From assembly GCA_037447655.1 (NCBI GenBank), contig JBBHKE010002729.1, forward strand, positions 1 to 64,000: a stretch of DNA of 64,000 bases, read 5' to 3'. The translations under genes and the position numbers were made by a program. Shown piece after piece: positions 1-11,805 of the stretch. How positions within the stretch are numbered: position 1 is the first letter of the stretch; every line of letters begins with the position of its first letter. The notes beneath the pieces are model-generated. The model searched no databases, was not told where the DNA came from, and worked only from the letters and a program-made list of their open reading frames with translations. The stretch is from Zygnema cylindricum. Taxonomy: Eukaryota; Streptophyta; Zygnematophyceae; Zygnematales; Zygnemataceae.

Positions 1-177
1 CTTCCATCTTTTATCCTTTCCACTTGTTATTTTCTTTTCACATTGTCATATTCATTTTAACTGTGTATTATATTATTTTTGCTTCGGGATGTGCTTTGTT
101 GTTGTCTATTCCACGTTTTCTACTCGCAAGCTGATTAGGTTGCATGTTTCTTGGTTTGATTAGACACATGCACGACA
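1..177. other. Unassigned AT-rich flank
   Basis: This stretch replaces what should be the first ~300 bp of the A-element 5' LTR, since homology to the 3' LTR at 20336 starts only near position 178. I see no coding frame, terminal repeat or known element signature in it. It may be another insertion cut by the window edge or a diverged U3. Confidence 0.4.
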
Positions 178-780
178 GTCATCTATAATTAAACGACGCT
201 CGCGGACGCGAATCTAACCGTGTAAAATACATTATCGGACAGACGTTGTCGCCCCCGCCAATCCCGAATGAATCTTCGAAGGCTTTCGGACATAGCAGCG
301 CAATGTGCCACGTGGCGCCACATCATTGGACACCAGAAAGGATGGGAGGAGGAACGATGGCTCCCAAGTTGACAAGTGTCAACTAGAAGGCCATGTTGTA
401 CAAAGGCCGTACAAGAAGTACAATCAGCCACTGTACCTTCTTCTAATATACACTCTTTTGATTGGCCTAGGGTAGAGTAGTATGTAGTTGTGAGTAGGAG
501 TTAAAGGACTTAGCGTGTTTGAGGCTCCTCTCTCCAGACGACCTTTTGTATTTATAGGCCATCTTTGGTCAGCCATAACTTACTGCTCAGGGGAGCAAAT
601 TTAGTGATTCTTTTTGCGTTTGACCCAAGGGAGTCTTGTCCTTACTGGGGTGAGGGTGGTCAGAACTTTTGTTTGCCTGAATGGCACCTATTTATTGAGA
701 AAGTGGAAGGGGAAAATATTATCCTACAGGCTTTGCATAGGCTGCTTATTCTGTGGGACAATGGAGACCACAAAATATCA
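178..780 (+). repeat. Copia A 5' LTR, 5'-truncated
   Basis: The segment aligns with the 3' LTR at 20635-21237 and ends in CA directly before the primer site. A TATA-like TGTATTTATAG lies at about 548-558. The R/U5 part contains short inverted repeats (GACCCAAGGGAGTC type). The last 20 bases hold the gag start codon (ATG at 761), so the LTR supplies the N-terminus of Gag. Divergence from the 3' LTR and loss of the first ~300 bp mark an old copy. Confidence 0.8.
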
Positions 781-1864
781 GGTTATGGGCCCACCCTCTA
801 GGGTGCCCATATTTAATGGATCACACTTTTTTTATTGGGAAATGATGATGGAGTGAGAACTTTTTGAGAAGCACCTATGGGGCATAGTTTCGGGCAAATT
901 TGTTGCCCACCTCCACTTGGGTTTGGAGGAACACGTTTTTCTAACACCTCCCTCACAACTCTTGTTAAAACATCAACCACCATCACGAACAATGATGAGG
1001 AAGGGGAGGAAATAATCATGGAAGGAGAAAAGGGAGGAGTTGCTTCTCGAGGGAGTTCATTTTCAAGGACGATACAGGCAATAACATCACCAGCAATGGT
1101 GACAGGGAGTCAAACCGATCGGTCAGAATATGAAAATTGGAACTATAAGGACAAGGTGGCTAAGTTGTTAATTCTCAAAAGTGTAGTGAAGGGTATTGCC
1201 ATTCCTCTTATCCATGTTAGATCTTCCTCTCAAATTTGGTTATCTCTAGTTAACAAATATAAGAGTGGGTCATTGCAGCAGCAACAGCTGGCAAAAAATA
1301 AGATTTTAGCTTAAACTTACAAGGGAGGAAGTATGAATGATTATTGCAATGACTTAAGAGCATTATTTGGAGTACTAGAGAGCGCAGGTACCTCATGGTC
1401 TGAGAGACAAAGAGTAAATACAGTGATAATGAAACTACTTGAAGAGCATGAGAATATCATTAATCGGTTGCATGATCTAGGTGATAGCAATTGGAATTGG
1501 GATGATACAGTGGGGAAGATTTTAAAGAAAGAGAGTACCATAGAACTTAGGAGAGGAAGTCCGAGTGTTCAAGCATTGGCAACAGATTGGCGGAAGCGTT
1601 ATGAGGAAAAGGGAAAGGACCCCTATCGAAACTTTGGAGGCAAAAAACAAGGAGGTGGCAGATTTGATTGACAGGGGAGAGGAGCTCCTTGAGGTGGATT
1701 GTGTCACTTCTGCAAGAAACCGGGAGATTATATGGCAGATTGTGTCTAGCTTGCGGATCTTAGAATGAAATATGGACAAGGTTCCTAAAATGATGGAGGA
1801 AAGAAAAATGTTTTTCTGACTGAAGTTCATGACGAGGAAAAAGATGACGTAACCGAACCGGAAG
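761..1864 (+). pseudogene. Copia A gag remnant
   Basis: Gag (capsid/nucleocapsid) of a Ty1/copia element. It starts at the ATG inside the LTR and reads across the primer site, giving the family-typical QVMGPPSRVPIFNG start. A TGA at 854-856 ends the first frame, a TAA near 1312 and several frameshifts follow. The retrotran_gag-like part is seen at 1130-1530 (SLVNKYKSGSLQQQQLA, ALFGVLESAG). The zinc knuckle at 1702-1743 reads CHFCKKPGDYMADC, with Asp in place of the metal-binding His. Element B interrupts the gag-protease linker after 1869, and the frame resumes at 9108. Non-functional. Confidence 0.8.
781..795 (+). promoter_or_regulatory. Primer-binding site of A (half-tRNA type)
   Basis: GGTTATGGGCCCACC abuts the LTR end. 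It is complementary to the anticodon stem-loop of plant initiator tRNA-Met (GGUGGGCCCAUAACC), not to the tRNA 3' end. Drosophila copia and yeast Ty5 are known to prime from an internal initiator-tRNA site. The tRNA sequence is recalled, not searched. Confidence 0.8.
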
Positions 1865-1869
1865 AGGAG

Positions 1870-2865
1870 TGTTGAAATAAGTAGTTTTGTATTTTCTAGG
1901 TCTAAAATAAATTAGCAGAAACATATATAGAAAATGATGGCAGCCTGCCTCCATCTCTTCTTTCTTTCCCCCATACTTGTTGTAGTCACTGAAGGAGAGA
2001 GAGAGCGATGAAGCCATGGCTGCCTCATCTCCATAGAAAGGACTAAAAAGTGACTTAAGTCACTCTCAACAAAAGGTTGAGTCCAGCAGGACTCAAACTC
2101 TCGACCGGTAGAGCGCGGCGTAGCCGTTAGCTCTAACCATTCTTTCGTAGAAGTCCGTTAGATGATATAGGGTTTCATTTATATTTAAACTATTGTATTA
2201 CACTGAAATGATTTAATTGAAATATGGACGAAACGAACATAGAACTTGTTAAGGTTTTGTGCGAACGTCATTTTCGCACGAAACAAATGAAACGGACATT
2301 TGTTTTAAACGGTCGACATTTAATGTCGGATTTAATCCGACAGCCCACGTCATCGCCGAGATCGCGCAATGGTCACTTTGGATTTTATGGACGTGGCATG
2401 ACGTGGCGCCGCGTGGAAGGATGACATTCGGTCGCGAGAATTCCGGAGAATATAAGAACAAGTGGAAAAATGACACACGTCCACTAAGTAGCCTTGTCGA
2501 ACACCGGCCGTACAGAAAGGACATCGGCCGTAGTACCTTTCTGTACTTTACAGTAATATGATTGGTTCGTACTTTAGTAGATAGGGGTTGTGAGAGAGAT
2601 TTAGGACTTAGGAAATTTTACACCTCTCTCTCTAAGAGAGCCTTGTATAAATTGGCATTTTTGCCGGCTCATAACTTATCGGTTGGTTGGCCGTTTTCAG
2701 TGATTCTTTTTGCTACAGACTCACGGGAGTCCAGGCTACACAGGGGTTCATTCAAATTGTCATTTGACTTCTTGGGCAGCAGTGGTTGTGGCTTAAAGTG
2801 GGTTAGTTAAATACTATCTAGAGGCTTCTTGTATTCTGTGGTCCAATGGAGGACACTGAATTGCA
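1870..2865 (+). repeat. Copia B 5' LTR
   Basis: It begins TGTTGAAATAAG and ends GAATTGCA, next to the primer site. U3 holds the shared block TTGTAGTCACTGA followed by the palindrome AGCCATGGCT (2012-2021), and an antisense tRNA-like segment (2089-2139). A TATA motif TGTATAAA lies near 2644, giving a short R-U5 of about 190 bp. The gag ATG at 2846 is within the LTR. Confidence 0.92.
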
Positions 2866-3673
2866 GGTTATGGGCCCACCCTCTAGGGTGCCCACCTTCA
2901 ATGGATCTGGGCTCATCTATTGGGAAGCCATGATGATCGGAGATTTGTGTGAAAAACGATACTGGGGTATCCTCAGTGGACAAGTGAAACGTACACCTTC
3001 GGGAACTCCACCAGGATTTGAGGGAGTAAGGTTTTCCTGCAACAACGGTTGCCTCAGCGGAGGAGGCAGATGATGGGGACTGCAGTGTGTCCGAAAAGGG
3101 GAAAGGGAAGGAGACACCCCTCACTCCTATTGCCACAGTATCGGGAGCGGCGACCGTGAAGACCGTGGAGAACGATACTCAAATGTGGGAGGATGTAAAC
3201 ATGGCTGCCAAGAACTTCATTCTGAGGCACCTCACTCAAGGTTTGGCCACTCCTCATCTTCACATATACAAGGCCGAGGAGTTGTGGATGAGTTTGGTGG
3301 AGATTTATAGAGCTGGAACTATTCAGGAGCTCCAGTTGGCTGAGCAAAAGCTAGTGAGTTACACTTACAAGGAGGAAAGATGTTAGATTACTGTAATGAT
3401 CTTTCTTGTTTGTATATGGAAATGGAAAGTGCCGGGTGGACAGGTACAATGAAAATGAAAGTTAACACCCTTATCATGAAATTACCAGATGAGTTCGAAA
3501 ACATAGTGTACCGAGTACAGGGAATGCCTGATAGTTCATGGAAATAGAACACAGTAGTCAGGATGATACTTGTGCAGGAAAACACAATGGAGATTAGGAG
3601 AGGAGGAAAGAGCATTCAAGCTCTAGCAGCAGGAGGGGACCGATGGGGGAAGGATCCGAAGAAACCTTATAGA
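2846..3673 (+). pseudogene. Copia B gag, 5' part
   Basis: Gag starts at ATG 2846 in the LTR (MEDTELQVMGPPSRVPTFNG). Compared with the C copy at 49692, an extra T near 3034 shifts the frame. The continuation at 3087-3386 has the Gag core (NFILRHLTQGLATPHLHIYK), then a one-base loss near 3371 shifts it again. A TAG at 3545-3547 replaces a Trp codon of the family. The reading breaks at 3673, where a foreign LTR fragment abuts. Bases 3427-3673 recur at 4337-4573. Confidence 0.85.
2866..2880 (+). promoter_or_regulatory. Primer-binding site of B
   Basis: GGTTATGGGCCCACC follows the LTR with no spacer. It is identical to the site in A and D and is complementary to the initiator tRNA-Met anticodon arm. 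Confidence 0.82.
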
Positions 3674-4336
3674 ACACTGACAACTCCCAAAGTTTCAGCA
3701 CAATTGACCTAACAACACTCAAGATATAATACTCAGAAGTTTCCCAAAAACTGTCTGCAGTTTTACTACTTGGAAGTCTGGATACATAAAAATGTTTTAA
3801 GTCCTAAGTCTTATACTTTCGCTGTTCTACCGCCGATAACAGTGTACCTGAGAGGTACGTCCAGAATCAACCCACCTACTGAGATCTACGTGTTCTTGAT
3901 CGTGCCAACCCAATCTATCATTGTACAGTCAATATTACTCAGAATCTATATTAAGTTACTGTACAAATACTTGTCGGCTAAGTCACTTGTGATACTCTTA
4001 TGAATCTCGTCCGTTGACAAGATTCATATTAATCGCAGCTGCGTTGTCCCGTACCGGATCACATTTATATCACCCGCGGCTGCGGTGTCCTGCACCAAAT
4101 CATATCCAAGATTGTAGCAGCTGCGTTGTCTGTACAGATCTTATCCAAAGTGACTGCAGCTGCGTTTGTCCTGTCAGTATCGCAGCTTCGCTGCTGCGCT
4201 GCTCTGCTGCTGCGCTGCTGCGCAGCTCTGCTGTATAGCAGCTGCGCTGCTCTTCCGTATAGCAGCTGCGCTGCTGTCTGTATAGTTGCTGCGCTGCTGC
4301 GCTGCTCTGAGACTGAGAGCTTTCCAAAAGACAACA
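3674..4336 (-). repeat. Truncated E-family LTR inside B gag
   Basis: The sequence matches the LTRs of J and K (for example CAACTCCCAAAGTTTCAGC and the terminal GACAACA at 4336) but lacks their first ~170 bp. It lies reversed relative to B. Its distal half (4060-4315) is a dense array of GCAGCTGCG-type repeats. It is flanked on both sides by the same ~245 bp of B gag, far longer than a normal 5-bp target duplication. Confidence 0.8.
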
Positions 4337-4722
4337 AAGTGCCATAGGACAGGTACAATGAAAATGAAAGTTAACACTCTTATCATGAAATTACCAGATG
4401 AGTTCGAAAACATAGTGTACTGAGTACAAGGAATACCTGATTGTTCATGGAAATGGAGCATAGTAGTCAGGATGATACTTGTGCAGGGGAGATTAGGAGA
4501 GGAGGAAAGAGCATTCAAGCTCTAGCAGCAGGAGGGGACCGATGGGGGAAGGACCCGAAGAAACCTTATAGAGAGGAAAATGATCATTCTCGGGGACAAA
4601 GGCCCCCAAAGGGTCTTTGTCATTATTGCAAAAAGCCAGGACACTTTATTGCAGATTGTGTCAAGCTATCAGAGCTGAGGCTCCAAGAGAACCGTGGAGG
4701 GGGTTCTTCCGGAGGGAAGTAA
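4337..4722 (+). pseudogene. Copia B gag, duplicated and 3' part
   Basis: The first ~237 bp repeat 3427-3673 with about ten substitutions and a 12-bp deletion after GTGCAGG. The frame then continues into an intact zinc knuckle CHYCKKPGHFIADC (CX2CX4HX4C, about 4618-4659). A TAA at 4720-4722 replaces the AAG seen at the same place in C (50668) and closes gag before protease. Confidence 0.82.
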
Positions 4723-7700
4723 AAGGCACTTGTGGTTATAAAAGTGCTAGGAGAAACCGAGGATGAGTCCTCTGAGGAGGATGGGGAGCTTTTTTTTGAC
4801 GAGTGTCTGGAGGAGAAGGAGATTCCTCGGAGGCATAAGTGTGCCCTTGGAGCAATCCGGGAAGCTCCACAGGAAGGATGGATCATTGACTCAGGTGCAT
4901 CCATGCATATGTGTCGTGATAAAGAACTCTTCACTAAGTTAAGAAAGATTCCTACTGTAGAGATAGAGTATGGGGATGGGAGAGTGGTTACTACAAATCT
5001 AGTGGGATCACTAGATCTGAAAGTCTTAGTGGAGGGTAAGACTTCTATACTTACATTCTCAGATGTACTTTACATTCATCAGCTGAGTAAAAATCTTGTC
5101 TCTACGTCTGTGTTAGATGACAAAGAGTTTGATACCTTCACTAGAAAGGGAATCTTTACAGCTAAATATGGGGATGAAGTTTACTTCAAAGCAGATAAGG
5201 GTAGCCAAGGAATGTTTAGGCTTAACCTGAGTAATGAAAAGAAGAATGCTTACTATGTTGGTGTTCCTAAGGTGATGATTTGGCATAAGCGGTTGGGGCA
5301 TGTGCATTTTGATAGGTTAAGGGAAATGAAAAAGCTTGGGGTAGTAGATGGCATTCAGTTTGGGGATAATGAAATGATGGATGATTATAGTGGTTGTGCT
5401 CATGGTAAGGCTCACAGACTTCCCTTTCCCAAAGCCGCCACATATAGAGGTGAGAAAGTGCTAGATTTGGTCCACACAGATATTTGGGGGCCTGCAAAAG
5501 TCCATTCGGTTGGAAAAAAGAGGTTTATGATGACAATAACTGATGACTGGTCTAGATACTCTAGAGTCTACTTTCTGAAAACAAAGTCGGAGGCATCAAC
5601 TTACTTCAAAGAATATAAAGCTTGGAGTGAGAAGTTGCATGAAACCCCCATTAAGAGGATAATGAGTGATAATGGGGGGGAATATACCTCTAACGAGTTT
5701 GAGGAATATCTGAGAGATGAGGGAGTACAGCACCAGAAAACTGTACCATATAACCCGGAACAAAATGGAGTAGCTGAGAGGTTGAATCGAACACTAAGAG
5801 ATGGTGTACGCAGTATGTTGGCAGACAAGAAAATAGGAAAGAGATTTTGGGCAGAAGTAATGAACTTTGCCAACTACATTAAGAATAGAGTCCTTACCTC
5901 AGCTGTAAAGAGAGCGACACCTTATGAGAGATGGGTTGGAAGGAAACCAGATATCTCACACCTTAAAGTATTTGGTAGCCAAGTTTACAGTCCTGACACG
6001 GATAGGAAAAATTGGAAACTAGATGCTAAAGAAAAACCTGGATACTTTGTGAGATATGATGAGGATGTTAAGGGATATAGAGTCTATGACTTAGCAAAGA
6101 AAGATATCATTCTAGTCAAACACTTAGGTGTCATGGATGAAGGGAAGTCATTTGACCCCTTCAAATATACAAAGAAGATAAGGATCATATTTGAGTCCGA
6201 AAGTGAGGAGAACTCGGTCGTTCTCGAAAGGGACATGGGTGAAACTGTGATTACAGATTCAGGGGAGATCCAAGATACAGGAGACTCACCGGAAACCTCA
6301 CATACTCCTATGGATTTCAAGGAGATAGAAGAAGCGGGACAAGAACCGGTTTCCATGGACACGGGAGCCGATGAGACAGTGAGAAGAAATCCAAGACTTC
6401 CATCCATTCTTGCTTCGGAGTTTGAGGGAGGAAGGAGGAGCAGCAAAAGATTACAGGAAAAACAAGCCGCTTTTAAGGTAACTAAGCTATCTCACCCTGA
6501 TGAGCCTCAGTCTTACTCGGAGGCAGTGAATAGTCCAGAGAAAGAAAGATGGATTAGAGCTATAAATGATGAGATGGCTTCTATCATGGAAGCAAATACT
6601 TGGGAGCTAGCAAATTGTCCTCTAGACAGAAAACCTATTGGGTGTAAATGGGTATTTAAACTAAAACTGAACCCAAATAATACCATTGAAAGATATAAGG
6701 CTCGATTGGTAGCGAAAGGGTTCACCCAAAAGGAGGGGATTGACTATGAGGAGACCTTTGCTCCAGTTGTTCGGTTCCCATCAGTAAGGATTCTCCTCAG
6801 TCTGGCAGCAGCGGAAGACATGGAGATACATCAGATGGACATTAAGATTGCTTTCCTCAATGGTGAGTTAGAGGAAGAAATTTTCATGAGACAACCCGAA
6901 GGGTTCGTGGAAGAAGGAGAAGAGAGCAAAGTCTGCAGGCTCATAAAGTGCTTATATGGACTAAAGCATGCTCCACGACAGTGGAATAAGAAACTAGATG
7001 AGTTTCTTACCAGTCTGGGATATATCCGTATCAACTCTGACCATTCTATCTATATGTTTGAAGATGAGAATGGTGTCATTCTTATTGCAATTTATGTGGA
7101 TGATCTGCTTTTGTTGACTAAATCCTTGGAAAAGATCAATAAGTTAAAAACATATCTTAAAAGCAGATTTTGATATGAAGGATTTAGGGGAGGCAAAATA
7201 TATTTTGGGGATTCAAATGGAGAGAGATAGGGGGAAGAAGATTATCAGACTTACTCAGAAAGAAGCAATAGGTAATATGCTTGAGAAATTCCAGATGGAA
7301 AATGCTAACAGTTGTACCACTCCCATGGACTTGAAAAAAATAAGTGATGGGAGTGTAGAAGGAGGAGTGGTGATCTTAGATGATCAAATGAGTACAGAAG
7401 AGAGAGAGTTTATGAAGACTATCCCTTATAGACAGGTCGTAGGAAGTTTAATCTATTTTATGAATTGTACCAGGCCGGACATATCGGCAGCAGTTGGAGT
7501 ACTCAGTAGGAGTCTTAATGATCCTAGGAAGAGGGATTGGGAGGCAGCCAAGAGAGTCATGAGATATCTGGTAAGAACCAGAGAATTATGGTTGCACTTG
7601 GGAGGGGAGCACACTGACATCACTACTTGGAGTGATGCCAGTTATGGGGACACACCTATGAGACGATGCACTTTCGGGTATGTGTTGTATGTTGGGGAAG

Positions 7701-8088
7701 GTGCATGCTGTTGGAGCAGTAAGCAACAAAATGTGGTTGCTTAGTCCACTATGGAGGCTGAATACATGGCCTCTTGTTCTGTTGTGAAAGAGTAGATGTG
7801 GGTCAAGTCCTTGCTGCAAGAACTGGGGTATATCAAGGAGGGAGTGCATGAAGTGTTTTGTGATAATCAAGCGGCCATAGCAATTGAAGCCAATCCAAAA
7901 CATCATTTTAAGGCTAAACATAGGGACATAAGATTAAGTTTTGTAAGAGAAAAAGTTGAGAAATAATAGTGAATCGTGTATATATATCTGATGAGGAAAT
8001 GGTAGCGGACATGATGAGCAAACCTGTGCCCTCACCGAAGTTAAAATACTGTAGGGAAAAATGTGGATTAAAAGAAAAATTAAAATAG
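4723..8088 (+). pseudogene. Copia B pol (PR-INT-RT-RNase H)
   Basis: An open stretch from 4732 to 7173 (813 codons) holds aspartic protease (WIIDSGASMHMC near 4880), integrase zinc finger (HKRLGHVHFD, CSGCAHGKAH) with core DIWGPAK, SDNGGEY and QNGVAERLN, and the reverse transcriptase start (WVFKLKLNP, YVDDLLLLTKS near 7096). An extra T at about 7170 shifts the frame. The next frame (7175-7744) carries the RT end and RNase H (TWSDASYGDTP). A TAG at 7742-7744 replaces CAG of the related copies and a second TAG lies near 7795. The Ty1/copia order INT before RT is clear. Four or so lesions make it dead, but the domains are well preserved. Confidence 0.93.
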
Positions 8089-8106
8089 ACTAAAAAATAA
8101 GAGGAG

Positions 8107-9102
8107 TGTTGAAATAAGTAGTTTTGTATTTTCTAAGTCTAAAATAAATTAGCGGAAACATATATAGAAAATGATGGCAGCTTGCCTCCATCTCTTCTCT
8201 CTTTCCCCCATACTTGTTGTAGTCACTGAAAGAGAGAGAAAGCGATGGAGCCATGGCTGCCTCAGCTCCATAAGAAGGACTAAAGAGTGACTTAAGTCAC
8301 TCTCAACAAAAGGTTGAGTCCGGCAAGACTCGAACCCCCGACCGGTAGAGCGCGGCGTAACTGTTAGCTCTAACCAGTCTGTCGTAGAAGTCCGTTAGAT
8401 GATATAGGGTTTCATTTATATTTAAACTATTGTATTACACTGAAATGATTTAACTGAAATATGGACAAAACGAACATAGAACTTGTTAAGGTTTAGTGCG
8501 AACGTCATTTCGCACGAAACAAATGAAACGGACATTTGTTTTAAACGGTCGACATTTAATGTCGGATTTAATCCGACGGCGCACGTCATCGCCGAGATCG
8601 CGCAACGGTCACTTTGGATTTGATGGACGTGGCATGACGTGGCGCCGCGTGGAAGGATGACATTCGGTCGCGAGAATTCCGGAGAATATAAGAACGAGTG
8701 GAAAAATGACACGCGTCTACTCAGTAGCCTTGTCGAACACCGACCGTACAGAAAGGACATCGGCCGTAGTACCTTTCTGTACTTTACAGTAATATGATTG
8801 GTTCGTACTTTAGTAGATAGGGGTTGTGAGAGAGATTTAGGACTAAGGAAATTTTACAACTCTCTCTCTAAGAGAGCCTTGTATAAATTGGCATTTTTGT
8901 CGGCTCATAACTTATCGGTTGGTTGGCCGTTTTCAGTGATTCTTATTGCTACGGACTCAAGGGAGTCCAGGCTACACAGGGGTGCAGTCAAATTGTCAGT
9001 TTGACTTCCTGGGAAGCAGTGGTTGTGGCATAAAGTGGGTTAGTTAAATACTATCTAGAGGCTTCCTGTATTCTGTGGTCCAATGGAGGACACAGAATTG
9101 CA
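8107..9102 (+). repeat. Copia B 3' LTR
   Basis: It is preceded by an A/G-rich tract (AAAAAATAAGAGGAG) acting as polypurine tract and followed by the TSD AGGAG. It has the same parts as the 5' copy, including the antisense tRNA-like segment (8327-8375) and TATA near 8880. Confidence 0.92.
8327..8375 (-). other. tRNA-like segment in B LTR, antisense
   Basis: Read on the minus strand, TGGTTAGAGC (D-arm/A-box part) is followed about 30 bases later by GGTTCGAGTC (T-arm/B-box). This is close to tRNA spacing. No acceptor stem pairs, so it is not a tRNA gene. Equivalent segments: 2089-2139 and 48931-48981. Confidence 0.6.
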
Positions 9103-9107
9103 AGGAG

Positions 9108-11805
9108 CTTGAGGAGCAACTTGTTAAACTAAAAACCACTAAAAAGCATGCAGACATTCTATGGAGACAAAAGTGTGCCTTCGGAGGTAAGAAGGATCCA
9201 CCTGAGGATTGGTGTATCATAGACTTAGGGGCCTCAATGCATATGTGCAAGGATAAGAGGCGGTTTACTAAATTAAGAAAAATTCCAACAGTTGAGATAG
9301 AGCATGGAGATAGTAGAGTAGAAACCACAAACCTTGTTGGATCGGTTGAATTAAAAGTTGTAGTTGATGCAAAGGCTTTAATTGTAACACTCTTAGATGT
9401 TCTTTACATTCCACAGCTTAGCAAGAATCTAGTCTCTATAGCTATTCTAGATGAAAATGAGTTCGAAATCGGAACTAAGGAAGGAATCTTCGTTGCTAGC
9501 TTTGATAATGAGGTTTATTTCATAGCTGAAAAGGGTAGTCAAGGAATGCTCAAAATTGTACTTTGCAATGAAAAAGGTGTTCGCTACTCGTGTCAAAGTG
9601 ATACGATGCTTTGGCACAAGAGGTTAGGGCATGTGAATCTAGATAGATTAAAGAAAATGAAAAAAAGAATAGTGGATGGAATTCAGTTTGGAGATGATAA
9701 GACCTCAAATTATTGTAGTGGATGTGCCCAAGGGTAGATTCATAAACTTCCATTTCCAAAGGCATCCACATTTAGAAGAGAGAAAGTATTAGATCTAGTT
9801 CACAGTGATGTTTGGGGACCAGCTAGGTATGTTTCACATGGGGGAAAAGATGGATGTTAACCATTACAGATGATTGGTCTAGATACACTAAGGTATATTT
9901 TCTTAGACATAAGTCAGAGGTACTAAGATGTTTCAAAGAATACAAAGTATGGAGTGAAAAATTACATAAAACCTCAATAAAAGAGATAAGAAGTGATAAT
10001 GGGAAAGAATACACCTTTAAGGAATTTGAAGAATTTCTTAAAGAAGAAAGAATCCATCATGAGAAAATTGTTTCTTATAATCCGGAACAAAATGGAGTAG
10101 CAGAAAGAGTGAATAGAAATTTAGAAGATATGTCCAGAAGTATGCTAACTGATAAAAGAACAGGATTGCAGTTTTGGGCTGAGTCTATGAACTATGCTAA
10201 CTTTATCAAAAATAGAGTGCTAACTTCGGCAAATAAGGTGGAAACTCCGTATGAAAGGTGGACGGGAAGAAAACCAGATTTGTCTAGTTTGAGAGTGTTC
10301 AGAATTCAAATCTACAGTTTGGATTCCCATAAGACTAAATGGAAGTTAGAGGGAAGAGGGGAACCAGGATATCTTGTAGGATATGATGAGAGCACAAAAG
10401 GATATCGAGTATATGACTTGAAAAAGAGAGATATCATTTTGGTAAAACATATAGTGGTGATGAATGAAGTAAAGTCTATTGATCCATTCAAATATAACAA
10501 AGAAGTCAAAATCAGATTTGAATCGGGTCAGCATTCTGACTTTGACTTGGGAAATGAAGAGAAGGAAGATGGGGAGAAGGAAAAATCTGCATATGTGCCA
10601 AAAGAGAAGGACGAAAAGACAACATCCGAGGTAACACCACAATAGGAAGTGGAAATCGAAGAGGAACTTGATCAAACATTGGAATTGGAAGATAGGGGAG
10701 ATGAAAATCTTCCTAAACGAAACCCGAGGATGCCTTCTATACCGGCATCAGATTTTGAAGGAGGAAAAAGAAGAAGTAAACGACTTCAAGAAAGACATGT
10801 AAATAATAAATTCACAAAGATGTCTCACCCAGAAGAACCTCAGACATACGTAGAGGCCATAAATACCCCAGAAAGTAGCCGGTGGATCACTGCCATCAAT
10901 GAAGTAATGGCCTCTATCATGGAAGCCAATACATGGGAGTTGGTAGATTGTCCACCAAACAGAAAAACCGATTGGATGTAAGTGGGTTTTTAAGCTTAAA
11001 CTAAACCCAGATAACACCATTGAAAGATATAAGGCTAGGTTGGTTGCTAAAGGTTATACTTAGAAAGAAGGAATAGACTATGAAGAAACCTTTGCACCCG
11101 TAGTCAGATTCCCTTTTGTCAGAATCCTCTTAAGTTTAGCTGCAGCTGAGGATATAGAAATACACCAAATGGATATTTAGACCGCCTTCTTACACGGAGA
11201 GTTGGAAGAAGAAATCTACATGAGGCAACAGGAAGGATTCGTGGAAAGTGGAGAAGAAAGCAAGGTGTGCAAACTGATAAAATCACTTTATGGCCTTAAG
11301 CAAGCCCCGCGCCAATGGAACATAAAATTGGACGAATTTTTGACAAGTTTGGGATACATTAGAATAAGTTAAAATCACTCTTTATATATATTTGAGGATG
11401 AAAATGAAGTGATATTTATTACTATTTATGTAGATGATTTGTTAGTCTTAAGCAAGTCCTTAGATAAAATTAACAAACTCAAACAAGATCTGAGATATCG
11501 GTTTGACATGAAAGATCTCGGCGAAGCAAAATATATTTTGGGGATTCAAATGGAGAGGGATAGAGGGGATAAAATTATAAGACTCACTCAGAAAGAAACT
11601 ATCAGTAATATGCTAAAAAGGTTACAGATGGAGAAAGCAAATGGGTGTACCACTCACATGGATCTAAAGAAAGTATCGGAGGGGAGTGAAGAGGGAGGGA
11701 TATTGGTTTTGAATGATGAGATGGATAAGGAAGAAAAGAGGGTTATCGAAGGAATTCCTTCGGCAAATTGTAGGCAGTTTAATTTACTTTATGAATTGTA
11801 CACGA
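9108..11805 (+). pseudogene. Copia A pol, first copy
   Basis: This continues the A reading after the B insertion. Protease reads IIDLGASMHMC (the DSGA serine is Leu). The integrase zinc finger (HKRLGHVNLD, CSGCAQG) is followed by TAG at 9736-9738. Core motifs are HSDVWGPA, SDNGKEY and QNGVAERVN. The RT part has a frameshift near 10971 and stops near 11062 and 11180, with YVDDLLVLSKS near 11428. Reading ends at 11805 inside the RT-RNase H connection (MNCT), where the sequence jumps back to the pre-RT linker: the junction of a 1.2-kb tandem duplication. Confidence 0.85.

Larger units (their letters stand above)
1870..9102 (+). mobile_element. Complete Ty1/copia element B inserted in A
   Basis: Two 996-bp LTRs (1870-2865 and 8107-9102) flank gag-pol. 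The 5-bp target duplication AGGAG is perfect at 1865-1869 and 9103-9107, so both termini are exact. The target was the gag/protease linker of A. The first ~290 bp of the two LTRs differ at about twenty sites by eye, so the insertion is old. The inside carries a foreign LTR fragment (3674-4336) and a partial gag duplication. The body is closest to C among the elements here. Confidence 0.93.

Noticed and set aside
781-795. Canonical plant PBS (tRNA-Met 3' end, TGGTATCAGAGC)
   Set aside because: Looked for after each 5' LTR and not found; the internal-tRNA site fits instead.
4065-4358. Minus-strand frames rich in Ala/Gln/Ser
   Set aside because: They translate the GCTGCG repeat array of an LTR; no start context or conservation.
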